Shown here in pieces: positions 33,988 through 42,211 of a stretch of 64,000 bases of DNA. The DNA lies in the NCBI GenBank assembly GCA_033765145.1, contig JANRIH010000015.1, positions 156,543 through 220,542 on the forward strand. Direction: 5' to 3'. A program made the translations under genes and the position numbers. Under the pieces are notes generated by a model. The model was not told where the DNA came from, made no database searches, and was given only the letters and a program-made list of their open reading frames with translations. The first letter of the stretch is position 1; each line of letters starts with the position of its first letter. This stretch comes from JAGVSR01 sp033765145. GTDB lineage: Bacteria; Pseudomonadota; Alphaproteobacteria; Rhizobiales; Hyphomicrobiaceae.

Positions 33988-35799
33988 TCAGTTCATGACC
34001 TTGACGTAGCTGCCGGGCGCATCCTCGATGACGCCTATCGTTTCTCCGGGCTCGCGCGGTAGGGTCCACTCGCCGGATTGGCGGGCCAGCCACTCGTTCC
34101 AGTAGGGCCACCAGGAGCCCGGGTGCTCCTCGGCTTTTTCAATCCATTGCGCGAGGTGCGGCGGGGAAAGGTCGGGGTTAGTCCAGTACTGGTACTTGAT
34201 CTTGTCGGGCGGGTTGATGACGCCGGCGATGTGGCCCGACCCCGCGAGCACGAACTCGATCGGACCCTTCATCATTCGAGCGCCGATGTAGACGGACTCG
34301 GCCGGAGCGATATGGTCGTCGCGCGTCGCCAGGTGGAAGATCGGCAGCGCGATCTTGCCGAGGTCGAGCTTCACGCCGCCGAACTTCATCTGGCCCTTGG
34401 CGAGTTTATTCTCGTTGTAATACTCGCGCAGGTAGAAGGCATGGCAGGCGGCGGCGATGCGCGTCGAATCCTGGTTCCAGTAGAGAAGGTCGAACGGAAA
34501 CGGTTTGCGTCCGAGCAGGTAGTTGTTGACGACGTACGGCCAGATGAGATCGCGCGGGCGCATCATGTTGAACACGTTCGCCATGCGTGAGCCGTCGAGA
34601 TAGCCGCGTTCCTTCATGACCTCTTCGAGATTGGCGAGCTGCTCATCTTCGGTGAAGAGCAGGAGGTCTCCGGCGCGCGAGAAATCGACCTGCGTCGTCA
34701 GAAATGTCACGGACTTGAAGGGCGTTTCTCCGCGGGCGGCCAGCCAGGCGAGCGTTGTGCCGACCATCGTGCCGCCGACGCAGTAGCCGAGCACGTTGCA
34801 CTGAGGAACCTTCGTTTCGCGGCAGACCGCATCGGCGGCGGCCAGCAGGCCTTCGAGCATGTAGTCCTCGAAGGTGCGGTTTGCCATGCTGGCGTCGGGG
34901 TTGACCCAACTGATCACGAAGACCGTGTAGCCCTGGTCGACGATCCACTTCATGAGGCTCTTCTGGGGCGTCAGATCGAGCACATAGTACTTGTTGATCC
35001 AGGGTGGAGTGACGAGGATCGGGATCTCACGCACCTTATCGGTCGACGGCGAATACTGAATGAGCTGCAACAGCTCGTTCTGGAACACGACCTTTCCAGG
35101 GGTCGTCGCGAGGTTTTTTCCGACCTCGAATGCGGTCGCATCGGTCTGGGTGATGCGCATGAGGTCGCCCGACCGCTCCATGTCGCCGAGCAGCTGGTGC
35201 ATCCCCTCGACGAGGTTCCGCGCATTCGTCTGGCACATCTCGCGGACGACCTCGGGATTGGTCATCGGAAAATTAGAGGGCGAGAACGCGCTCGAGAGCT
35301 GGCGCAGGTAGAATTCCGCCTTGTGACGCTCGGCGGCTTCGAGTTCGGTCCGCGCGAGATTGTCCTCCGCCCACTTGGTCGTCAGCAGATAGGCCTGCTT
35401 GATGAAGTCGAAGTAGGGGTTATTCGACCATTCGGGGTCGCGGAAGCGGTTGTCGGTCGGGGCGGGCTCGATGACGGGCTCTTGTGTTTCGCCCATCATC
35501 TTCAAGAACGTACGATTGTAGAGTTCGGCGTACTGCGTCACGAGTTCGGCCTGGGCGGTGGCAAAGGAGGTGGGATCGGACATCCACCGGCTCGTGATCT
35601 CGCCCCAGGTGTCCATGGCGCGGGTCAATTCGCTGGCCGTCGAAAAAGCCGAATTTGCAGAGGTATCCGAGCGCTCGAGCATCTGGGCGATCGCCCTGCC
35701 GCCGTCCTCGTAGGCCTTCAGCACGTTGCGTGTGAATTCCTCCGGGTCCGCGATGCGATAGGTCGGGTGTTCTTCGGGCTTGGCGGCGTGTTTGTTCAT
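33988..35799 (-). CDS. phaC: Class I poly(3-hydroxyalkanoate) synthase
   Basis: Polymerises (R)-3-hydroxyacyl-CoA into PHA storage granules. The 603-aa protein has the PhaC N-terminal domain (DPEWSNNPYFDFIKQAYLL) and an alpha/beta hydrolase domain with the lipase-like box GYCVGG, nucleophile Cys340, plus the Asp in TRDDHIAP and the His in GSGHIAGVINPP. The length and single-gene form indicate class I; no phaE or phaR partner is adjacent. ATG 35799 (MNKHAAK) is preferred over a 96-residue upstream extension with no homology. Confidence 0.95.
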   Translation of the reverse strand: MNKHAAKPEEHPTYRIADPEEFTRNVLKAYEDGGRAIAQMLERSDTSANSAFSTASELTRAMDTWGEITSRWMSDPTSFATAQAELVTQYAELYNRTFLKMMGETQEPVIEPAPTDNRFRDPEWSNNPYFDFIKQAYLLTTKWAEDNLARTELEAAERHKAEFYLRQLSSAFSPSNFPMTNPEVVREMCQTNARNLVEGMHQLLGDMERSGDLMRITQTDATAFEVGKNLATTPGKVVFQNELLQLIQYSPSTDKVREIPILVTPPWINKYYVLDLTPQKSLMKWIVDQGYTVFVISWVNPDASMANRTFEDYMLEGLLAAADAVCRETKVPQCNVLGYCVGGTMVGTTLAWLAARGETPFKSVTFLTTQVDFSRAGDLLLFTEDEQLANLEEVMKERGYLDGSRMANVFNMMRPRDLIWPYVVNNYLLGRKPFPFDLLYWNQDSTRIAAACHAFYLREYYNENKLAKGQMKFGGVKLDLGKIALPIFHLATRDDHIAPAESVYIGARMMKGPIEFVLAGSGHIAGVINPPDKIKYQYWTNPDLSPPHLAQWIEKAEEHPGSWWPYWNEWLARQSGEWTLPREPGETIGVIEDAPGSYVKVMN

Positions 35800-36218
35800 G
35801 ACCCTCGGTCTTCCGCTTACTTCGAACCCACCATAGCACCGTCTAGGGCGGGCGTTGCATTCTGTCGATTGTTCCAAATGGGAATTGGGCAGTTCGCAAA
35901 CGCGACCGACAACGACCCGATTCGACCACTTGCATATCGCAGTGCGATGACAACGGTTCCAGGCCGAACAAGGGCCTCCCGGCAGGACTGTCGGTCGCAG
36001 CCGCCATTCGTGCCCTCTCGATCTCCCGTCGAGATCGGATTTTTCTCTGTCCGCGGCGGATTTGCGCGGCTCGATGCGTCCATTCACGCCAGGGTCTCGG
36101 GGCCCGCGGGGTCCGGCGGCTCTGGACGACCCCCCGGCAGGAGCTTAAACAACAACACCTTCTGAGCGGGCGGGTCCGGCGACGCATACCCCCGAGCAAC
36201 ATCGAGCGAGCATCGGAC
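35800..36218. other. 419-bp divergent region phaC / alaC
   Basis: Carries upstream sequence for both genes. The only structured element I can point to is a terminator-like hairpin at 36019-36045. No supported gene. Confidence 0.4.
36019..36045 (+). terminator. Terminator-like hairpin upstream of alaC
   Basis: CGATCTC-CCGTC-GAGATCG followed by GATTTTTC on the + strand. It may end a short upstream RNA or act as an attenuator for alaC-hom; a weak 7-bp stem could also be chance. Confidence 0.35.
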
Positions 36219-37445
36219 GTGATCGAGGATTTTCACCGCATCAAGCGGCTGCCGCCTTATGTGTTCGCGGAGGTCAACCGCCTGAAGGCCGCGGCACGCG
36301 CGCGGGGGGCGGACATCGTCGATCTTGGCATGGGCAACCCCGACATGCCGACGCCGCCTCATATCGTGGCCAAACTCGTCGAGACGGTCGCGAAACCCCG
36401 GACACACCGGTATTCGGCGTCCAAGGGCATTCCGGGGCTGCGCCGTGCACAGGCCGGCTACTACGAGCGCCGCTTCGGCGTGAAGCTCGACCCCGAGACC
36501 CAGATCGTTGCGACGCTCGGGTCGAAGGAGGGTTTCGCGAACATGGCCCAGGCGATCAGCGCGCCGGGGGACATCATCGTGGCCCCGAACCCGACCTATC
36601 CGATCCACGAGTTCGGCTTCATCATCGCGGGCGCCAGCGTGCGCCATGTGAAGGCCGACGCGGGCGCGGATTTCCTGCGCGGCGTCGAGCATGCGATCAA
36701 GCACTCGATCCCGAAGCCGATCGGGATGATCCTTTCCTATCCCTCGAACCCGACCGCCATGGTCGCGACGCTCGACTTCTACAAAGATGCGGTCGCCCTC
36801 GCGAAGAAGTTCGGCATCATCATTCTGTCCGACATCGCCTACTCCGAGCTCTATTTCGACGGCAATCCGCCGCCGTCGGTGCTCCAGGTGCCGGGTGCCA
36901 TGGACGTCACGGTCGAGTTCACGTCGCTCTCGAAGACCTACAACATGCCCGGCTGGCGGATGGGATTCGCGGTCGGCAACGAGCGGCTGATCGGCGCTCT
37001 GGCGCGGGTTAAATCGTATCTCGACTATGGCGCGTTCACGCCGATCCAGGTCGCGGCGGCGGCCGCGCTCAACGGGCCGCAGGACTGTGTCGAAGAGATC
37101 CGCTCCATCTATCAGAGCCGGCGCGATTGCCTCGTCGAGAGCTTCGCGCGCGCGGGCTGGGACATCCCTCCGCCGCCCGCGACCATGTTCGCGTGGTGCC
37201 CCATCCCGGAGCCCTATCGGAGCCTCGGATCGGTCGAGTTCGCGAAACTTCTCATCGAGAAGGCCGATCTCGCCGTATCACCTGGCCTCGGCTTCGGCGA
37301 ATACGGGGAGGGTTTCGTCCGCATCGCACTCGTGGAAAACGAGCACCGGATCCGGCAGGCGGCGCGGAACGTGAAGAAGTTCTTCGGTCATGCCGGCGAT
37401 GCCGCCGACAACGTCGTTCCCCTTCCCAGCAAGGCCAGCCGGTAA
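36219..37445 (+). CDS. alaC: Alanine aminotransferase AlaC-type (class I/II)
   Basis: PLP aminotransferase, probably pyruvate/glutamate transamination; many relatives are labelled LL-diaminopimelate aminotransferase. The 408-aa product closely follows E. coli AlaC: FHRIKRLPPYVFAEVN, DLGMGNPDMPTPPHIV, YSASKGIPGLRRA, LSYPSNPTA, the PLP Lys239 in SLSKTYNMPGWRMG, and LDYGAFTPIQVAA. GTG 36219 is the start. hom begins 12 nt downstream, so aspartate-family amino-acid genes are joined here. Substrate choice between alanine and related keto acids cannot be settled by sequence. Confidence 0.87.
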   Translation: MIEDFHRIKRLPPYVFAEVNRLKAAARARGADIVDLGMGNPDMPTPPHIVAKLVETVAKPRTHRYSASKGIPGLRRAQAGYYERRFGVKLDPETQIVATLGSKEGFANMAQAISAPGDIIVAPNPTYPIHEFGFIIAGASVRHVKADAGADFLRGVEHAIKHSIPKPIGMILSYPSNPTAMVATLDFYKDAVALAKKFGIIILSDIAYSELYFDGNPPPSVLQVPGAMDVTVEFTSLSKTYNMPGWRMGFAVGNERLIGALARVKSYLDYGAFTPIQVAAAAALNGPQDCVEEIRSIYQSRRDCLVESFARAGWDIPPPPATMFAWCPIPEPYRSLGSVEFAKLLIEKADLAVSPGLGFGEYGEGFVRIALVENEHRIRQAARNVKKFFGHAGDAADNVVPLPSKASR

Positions 37446-37456
37446 CGCAGACATCC

Positions 37457-38764
37457 ATGCAAGAGCCTCTCAGAATTGGCGTCGCGGGCCTCGGTACCGT
37501 CGGCACCGGCCTCCTCGATTTGATCCATGCCCATGGCGCGCGCCTCGCTGAGACGCTCGGGCGGGACATCCAGGTCGCGGGTGTTTCGGCGCGCAACAAG
37601 GGCCGGGCGCGCGGGGCGGGCTATGGCGGCGCACGCTGGTTCGATGATCCCGTGAAACTCGCGACCGATCCCGGCATCGACTGTTTCGTGGAACTGATCG
37701 GCGGGGATGAAGGTGTCGCGCGGGCGGCGGTCGAAGCGGCGCTCCGTGCCGGCAAGCACGTCGTCACGGCCAACAAGGCGCTGCTCGCCAAGCATGGGCT
37801 GGCGCTCGCCACGATAGCGGAAGAGCGCGGGGTCGCGCTCAATTTCGAAGCGGCGGTCGCGGGCGGCATCCCGATCATAAAGACGCTGCGCGAGGCGCTT
37901 GCGGCCAACGAGGTCCGGCGGGTCTACGGCATTCTCAACGGGACATGCAACTACATCCTGACCAAGATGCAGGATGAGCATCTCGCGTTCAATGACGTGT
38001 TGAAGGACGCGCAGGACAAGGGCTACGCCGAAGCCGATCCGACGTTCGACATCGGCGGGTTCGATGCCGCGCACAAGCTCGCGCTCCTCACGAGTCTCGC
38101 GTTCGGCACGCGCATCCCGACCGACGAAATCCATGTTGAGGGAATCGAAAACATCACGGCGGCGGACATCGAGGCGGCACGCGAACTCGGCTACCGGATC
38201 AAACTCCTCGGCGTCGCGGAACGCACCGCCGGCGGGATCGAGGCGCGTGTACACCCCGCGTTCGTTCCCGAGGACGCAACGATCGCGCAGGTGGCGGGCG
38301 TCACGAACTGCGTGGCGATCGAGGGCGACTATTCGGGGTCCGTGCTGCTTGTCGGTCCCGGTGCCGGCGCGAGGCCGACCGCATCGGCGGTCGCGAGCGA
38401 CATCATCGACGTCGCGCGCGAGGCGGTGCTGCCGCCGTTCCTGAAGCCCGTCGCGCAACTGGCGCCCTTCCCGCGTTCGAAACTCGAGGGGCACCGCGGC
38501 TCGTACTATCTCAGGCTCTCGGTCGTCGACCAACCGGGTGCGATGGCGACCATCACCAAGCGAATGGGCGACGAGGGCGTCTCGCTCGAAAGCATCGTGC
38601 AGCGAAAAGTGCCGCACCAGCCGGGCGGGCAGGGCGCACTCGCGACTGTCATCTTGATTACGCATGAAACGACGGAGAAAGATCTCCGGAAGGCGCTCGA
38701 CGGGATCGAGGGGGACGGCAGAATTTCCGGGCGACCGCAGGTCATTCGGATCGACGAACTTTAG
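37457..38764 (+). CDS. hom: Homoserine dehydrogenase
   Basis: Reduces aspartate semialdehyde to homoserine for threonine and methionine. The 435-aa protein has the NAD(P) site GVAGLGTVGTGLL near the N-terminus, VTANKALLA, the catalytic NGTCNYILTKM region, GYAEADPTFDIGGFDAAHKL, and a C-terminal ACT regulatory domain from about residue 350 (YYLRLSVVDQPGAMATI). The ACT domain suggests feedback control by threonine. ATG 37457 lacks a strong ribosome site but gives the exact family N-terminus. glpX follows 44 nt downstream. Confidence 0.95.
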   Translation: MQEPLRIGVAGLGTVGTGLLDLIHAHGARLAETLGRDIQVAGVSARNKGRARGAGYGGARWFDDPVKLATDPGIDCFVELIGGDEGVARAAVEAALRAGKHVVTANKALLAKHGLALATIAEERGVALNFEAAVAGGIPIIKTLREALAANEVRRVYGILNGTCNYILTKMQDEHLAFNDVLKDAQDKGYAEADPTFDIGGFDAAHKLALLTSLAFGTRIPTDEIHVEGIENITAADIEAARELGYRIKLLGVAERTAGGIEARVHPAFVPEDATIAQVAGVTNCVAIEGDYSGSVLLVGPGAGARPTASAVASDIIDVAREAVLPPFLKPVAQLAPFPRSKLEGHRGSYYLRLSVVDQPGAMATITKRMGDEGVSLESIVQRKVPHQPGGQGALATVILITHETTEKDLRKALDGIEGDGRISGRPQVIRIDEL

Positions 38765-38808
38765 AGAAGGCGGCGCTCCACAAGTCGGGGGCGGAAGGAG
38801 CAATCGAA

Positions 38809-39795
38809 ATGGCGAAGGACAAGCTCACCGGTCTCGACCGTGTGCTCGTGCTCGAGGTGGCGCGCGTCACCGAAGCGGCGGCGATCGCTGCCGCGCGGCT
38901 CCGGGGACGGGGCAATGAGAAGGCGGCCGACAAGGCAGCGGTCGATGCCATGCGCCGGGAACTCGCGAAGCTCGCGATCCGCGGCACCGTCGTCATCGGT
39001 GAAGGTGAGATGGACGAGGCGCCGATGCTCTACATCGGCGAGGTCGTGGGTTCGGGCGAAGGACCCGAGGTCGATATCGCCGTCGATCCTCTCGAGGGCA
39101 CCACGATCTGCGCCAAGTCGATGCCGAACGCGCTCGCGGTACTCGCGATCTCGGAGAAGGGCAAGCTTCTCAACGCGCCCGACATGTACATGGACAAGAT
39201 CGCGGTGGGGCCCGGCTACCCGGACGGTATCGTCGATCTCGACAAGAGCCCGGCCGAAAACATCACGGACGTCGCCAAGGCCAAGGGCGTTCCCGTGTCC
39301 GAAATTACGGCCTGCATTCTCGACCGTCCGCGACATGCCGAACTCATCAAGGCCGTGCGCGAGGCGGGAGCCGCGGTCCGGCTCATTCCGGACGGGGATA
39401 TCGCGGGTGTCATCTGGACGACAGATGCGCGCGAGACCGGCATCGACATCTACATGGGTTCGGGGGGCGCGCCCGAAGGTGTGCTCGCGGCGGCGGCCAT
39501 GCTGTGCGTCGGGGGCCAGATCCAGGGACGATTGAAGCCCTCGAACGACGACGAGCGCATTCGCGCCGCGGCCATGGGCATCAAGGATATCAACCGCAAA
39601 TTCAATCTCGAGGACATGGCGTCGGGTGACGTGATCTTCTCGGCGACCGGCGTCACCGATGGTTCGCTGCTCTACGGCGTCCATTTCCGAGGCGATTTCG
39701 CGGAGACCGAAACGGTCGTCATGCGCTCGAAGACCGGCACCGTCCGGCGGATCAAGACCAAGCTCAGAGACATCGGGGCCCGGTTTCCCGCCTGA
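38809..39795 (+). CDS. glpX: Class II fructose-1,6-bisphosphatase
   Basis: Gluconeogenic phosphatase. The 328-aa protein has the GlpX signatures: AAAIAAARLRGRGNEKAADKAAVDAMR, IGEGEMDEAPMLYIGE (metal-binding acidic residues), VDPLEGTT, and GSGGAPEGVLAAAA. ATG 38809 follows AGGAG by 8 nt. The hom-glpX-recJ order is typical of Hyphomicrobiales; here three metabolic genes interrupt it before recJ. Confidence 0.95.
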   Translation: MAKDKLTGLDRVLVLEVARVTEAAAIAAARLRGRGNEKAADKAAVDAMRRELAKLAIRGTVVIGEGEMDEAPMLYIGEVVGSGEGPEVDIAVDPLEGTTICAKSMPNALAVLAISEKGKLLNAPDMYMDKIAVGPGYPDGIVDLDKSPAENITDVAKAKGVPVSEITACILDRPRHAELIKAVREAGAAVRLIPDGDIAGVIWTTDARETGIDIYMGSGGAPEGVLAAAAMLCVGGQIQGRLKPSNDDERIRAAAMGIKDINRKFNLEDMASGDVIFSATGVTDGSLLYGVHFRGDFAETETVVMRSKTGTVRRIKTKLRDIGARFPA

Positions 39796-39807
39796 TCAGG
39801 AGCCATG

Positions 39808-40524
39808 ATGCGCGTTCTCGTTTTCCAGCATCACGACGAGGAAGGCCCGGGGAGTTTCGAGACCGCGTTGCGGGAGGACGGGGGCACGCTCGATACGGTG
39901 TTCTTCGAGCGGCGTACGGCGCTGCCCGACTTCCGCCGATATGACCAGCTCTGGATCATGGGCGGGGTCATGGATGTCTGGGACGTGGACGAGCACCCTT
40001 GGCTCGTCGATGAGAAGGTGGCGATCCGGCGCTGGATCGCCGAGCGTCCCGACCGCCCGGTCTTTGGCCTCTGTCTTGGTAATCAGTTGATCGCTGATGC
40101 GCTTGGGGGGACGTGCGGGCCCATGAAGACCGCCGAGATCGGCATGGTCGATGTCGCTTTGAACGATGCGGCGCGATCCGATCCGCTGCTCTCAGGTTTG
40201 CCGTCGTCGTTCAAAACCGTGCAGGCCCATGGCGTGCGCGTGGCGCAATTGCCGGACGGCGCTGTCTCGCTCGCGTCATCGGCGGGCTGCCGGCATCAGG
40301 CGGCGCGATACGGAGACAAGGTCTGGGGCTGGCAGGCGCACGTGGAAGCTCAGCCCGACACGATTACGCGCTGGGCCGAACTCCCGGACTTCTGCGAATG
40401 GCAGGCGGCGCATCAGGGCGAGGGTGCGCTCGACGCGTTCATCGCTGAAGCGCGCTCGGCAATGCCCGAAGTGCTCGCGGTCTCGGCGGCGATGTACCGG
40501 AATTTGAGGGGGTTGGGGGTGTAA
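39808..40524 (+). CDS. Class I glutamine amidotransferase-like protein
   Basis: A 238-aa stand-alone GATase domain. The nucleophile elbow is FGLCLGNQLIADALGG (Cys89), and WGWQAHVEA supplies the second catalytic element (His and Glu). The N-terminus HHDEEGPGSFETALREDGG matches GMP-synthase-like GATases. No synthetase partner is fused. Such proteins often hydrolyse gamma-glutamyl bonds. AGGAG precedes the ATG pair by a few bases; 39808 gives the better spacing than 39805. The neighbouring glutamine-synthetase-like and aminotransferase genes on the other strand may share a pathway. Confidence 0.78.
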   Translation: MRVLVFQHHDEEGPGSFETALREDGGTLDTVFFERRTALPDFRRYDQLWIMGGVMDVWDVDEHPWLVDEKVAIRRWIAERPDRPVFGLCLGNQLIADALGGTCGPMKTAEIGMVDVALNDAARSDPLLSGLPSSFKTVQAHGVRVAQLPDGAVSLASSAGCRHQAARYGDKVWGWQAHVEAQPDTITRWAELPDFCEWQAAHQGEGALDAFIAEARSAMPEVLAVSAAMYRNLRGLGV

Positions 40525-40565
40525 GAATGCTTCCAGAAAACAGCCAGTCGGCCGTCGCCTAAAGG

Positions 40566-40608
40566 TTGGTCCCCGGATTGCGCGGCAGCGCAAGTCCGGG
40601 ATATTCAC
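40566..40608. repeat. REP-like palindromic element, copy 2
   Basis: 43 bp with the same ends as copy 1 (TTGGTCCCCGG ... TATTCAC) around GATTGCGCGGCAGCGCAAGTC, a near-perfect hairpin. It faces copy 3 in inverted orientation. Confidence 0.7.
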
Positions 40609-40647
40609 CTTTCGAAAGTGGGCTCCGGCAATGATGAGGTCCAACGG

Positions 40648-40690
40648 GTGAAGACCCCGGCTCATCGCGTCCGCTCGGCCTGGGACCAAC
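40648..40690. repeat. REP-like palindromic element, copy 3 (inverted)
   Basis: 43 bp beginning GTGAAGACCCCGG and ending GGGACCAAC, i.e. the reverse-complement ends of copies 1 and 2, but with a different core. Together with copy 2 it forms a head-to-head pair about 125 bp long, like a BIME. Confidence 0.6.
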
Positions 40691-40803
40691 GCGCAAAAAA
40701 AGGGCTGATACGCCATCCGCGATCCGTTGCGCGGCGTTTGACAGCACGCGCGCGGCCGCATGGTTCCCGGCAATTAATGCGGGGATGACAGCGGGGGGTT
40801 CCC

Positions 40804-42186
40804 TTACACCGTCCTCAAATAATACTCGAAATCGATCGGCTGGGGTTCAGCGAAGAAGCGGTCGGCCTCGATTTCCTTGATGGTGCAGAAGATGTCGATG
40901 AAGCGCTCGCCGAAGTAGCTCTTCATCATCTCCGACTTTCGCAAGGCCGCGAGGGCCGCGAACCAGTTCGTCGGCATCGGATCGGAGGGCTGTTCGTAGC
41001 CGTTCCCTTCGATGGGTGGACCCGGATCGATCTTGTTCGCGACGCCGTGATGCACGCCCGCGAGCACGGCGGCCATGGCCAGATAGGGGTTGGCATCCGC
41101 GCCCGACGCCCGATGCTCGACGTGGCGCGCCTGGCCGCCACCGGCCGGGATGCGGAGCGACACGGTGCGGTTGTTGACGCCCCAGTTGGGCGCGATGGGT
41201 GCGTAGCTCGCCTTGCGGAACCGTCGGTAAGAATTGCCGTTCGGCGCGAAGATGGCCATGCCGTCGGCCATGGTCGCCTTCATGCCGCCGATGGCGTGAC
41301 GCAGATGCGGGTTGGTGGTCGGCTCGCCGGTCGAGAAGATGTTGAAGCCCTTGTCGTCGGCGAGGCTCACGTGCAGGTGCATGCCGCAGCCGGTCCACTG
41401 GGAATAGGGCTTGGCCATGAAGCTCGCGACGAGGCCGTGCTTCTCGGCGATGCCTTTCACGAGACGCTTGAATTGGATGGCCTCGTCGCAGGCCTGGAGC
41501 GCATCGCGGCGGTATTTGAGGCCGATTTCCATCTGGCCGGCGGAGTATTCCGACAGCAGCGCCTCGAGCGGCAACTCCTGCACTTCGGCCGCGGCGTAGA
41601 GATCGGCGAAGAACGGACGGAAGTCGTCGAGGTCCTGGAGGTAGTAGCCCTGATAGTGGCGCTGCTCGGCGGGGACCGCTAGACCCTTCGGCGGCTTCGG
41701 CTTGCCGGCGAGCGCGCTGTCGCGATCGAGGAGATAGAATTCGAGTTCGACCGCCGCGACGGGCGAGACGCCCAACTCGCGGAAGCGCTCGACGACGCGC
41801 GCGAGCGCATGACGCGGTTCGGCGACGGAGCCTTCGCCGTCGAGTTCATGGAAAGAGCCGAGATACTGGGCTTCGGGTTCCGGCGACCAGGGCATCCGCT
41901 TCAGCGTGCCGGGCACGGGCCACAAATTGCGATCGGCATCACCCGTATGCCAGATCATGCCCGTCTCTTCGACATCGCGGCCGGTGACGTCCATGGACAT
42001 CGCCGAGCAGGCGAGGAAGCGGCCGTTCTCGAATGCCGGCATCAGTTCGGCGCGGGTCAGCAGCTTGCCGCGTTGCACGCCGACGAGGTCGGTATAAACG
42101 AGCGCGATGCGCTTGATATCGGGATTGGCGTCGAGGAAGGCCTTGGCTTCTGCGGCCAGCTTGGTCTTGTCAGGCGGGGCGATCAT
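40804..42186 (-). CDS. Glutamine synthetase-family ligase (PuuA-like)
   Basis: An ATP-dependent gamma-glutamyl ligase, probably acting on an amine. The 460-aa protein has the GS fold elements: VELEFYLLDRD (metal Glu), QMEIGLKYRRDALQACDEA, GCGMHLHVSL, the ATP/Glu region NRTVSLRIPAGGGQARHVEHRASGADANPYL, and a C-terminal DFEYYLRTV. It lacks the adenylylation Tyr loop of GlnA and is closest in pattern to gamma-glutamylpolyamine synthetases. It is adjacent to and co-directional with the class III aminotransferase (25-bp gap), supporting a catabolic or biosynthetic operon. Substrate not determined. Confidence 0.82.
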   Translation of the reverse strand: MIAPPDKTKLAAEAKAFLDANPDIKRIALVYTDLVGVQRGKLLTRAELMPAFENGRFLACSAMSMDVTGRDVEETGMIWHTGDADRNLWPVPGTLKRMPWSPEPEAQYLGSFHELDGEGSVAEPRHALARVVERFRELGVSPVAAVELEFYLLDRDSALAGKPKPPKGLAVPAEQRHYQGYYLQDLDDFRPFFADLYAAAEVQELPLEALLSEYSAGQMEIGLKYRRDALQACDEAIQFKRLVKGIAEKHGLVASFMAKPYSQWTGCGMHLHVSLADDKGFNIFSTGEPTTNPHLRHAIGGMKATMADGMAIFAPNGNSYRRFRKASYAPIAPNWGVNNRTVSLRIPAGGGQARHVEHRASGADANPYLAMAAVLAGVHHGVANKIDPGPPIEGNGYEQPSDPMPTNWFAALAALRKSEMMKSYFGERFIDIFCTIKEIEADRFFAEPQPIDFEYYLRTV

Positions 42187-42211
42187 TTGGACTCGCGGAG
42201 TTCGAGTAGGT

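Noticed and set aside
35800..36087. 96-residue N-terminal extension of PhaC
   Set aside because: No homology to PhaC; the family N-terminus begins at MNKHAAK with a GAGGG site just upstream.
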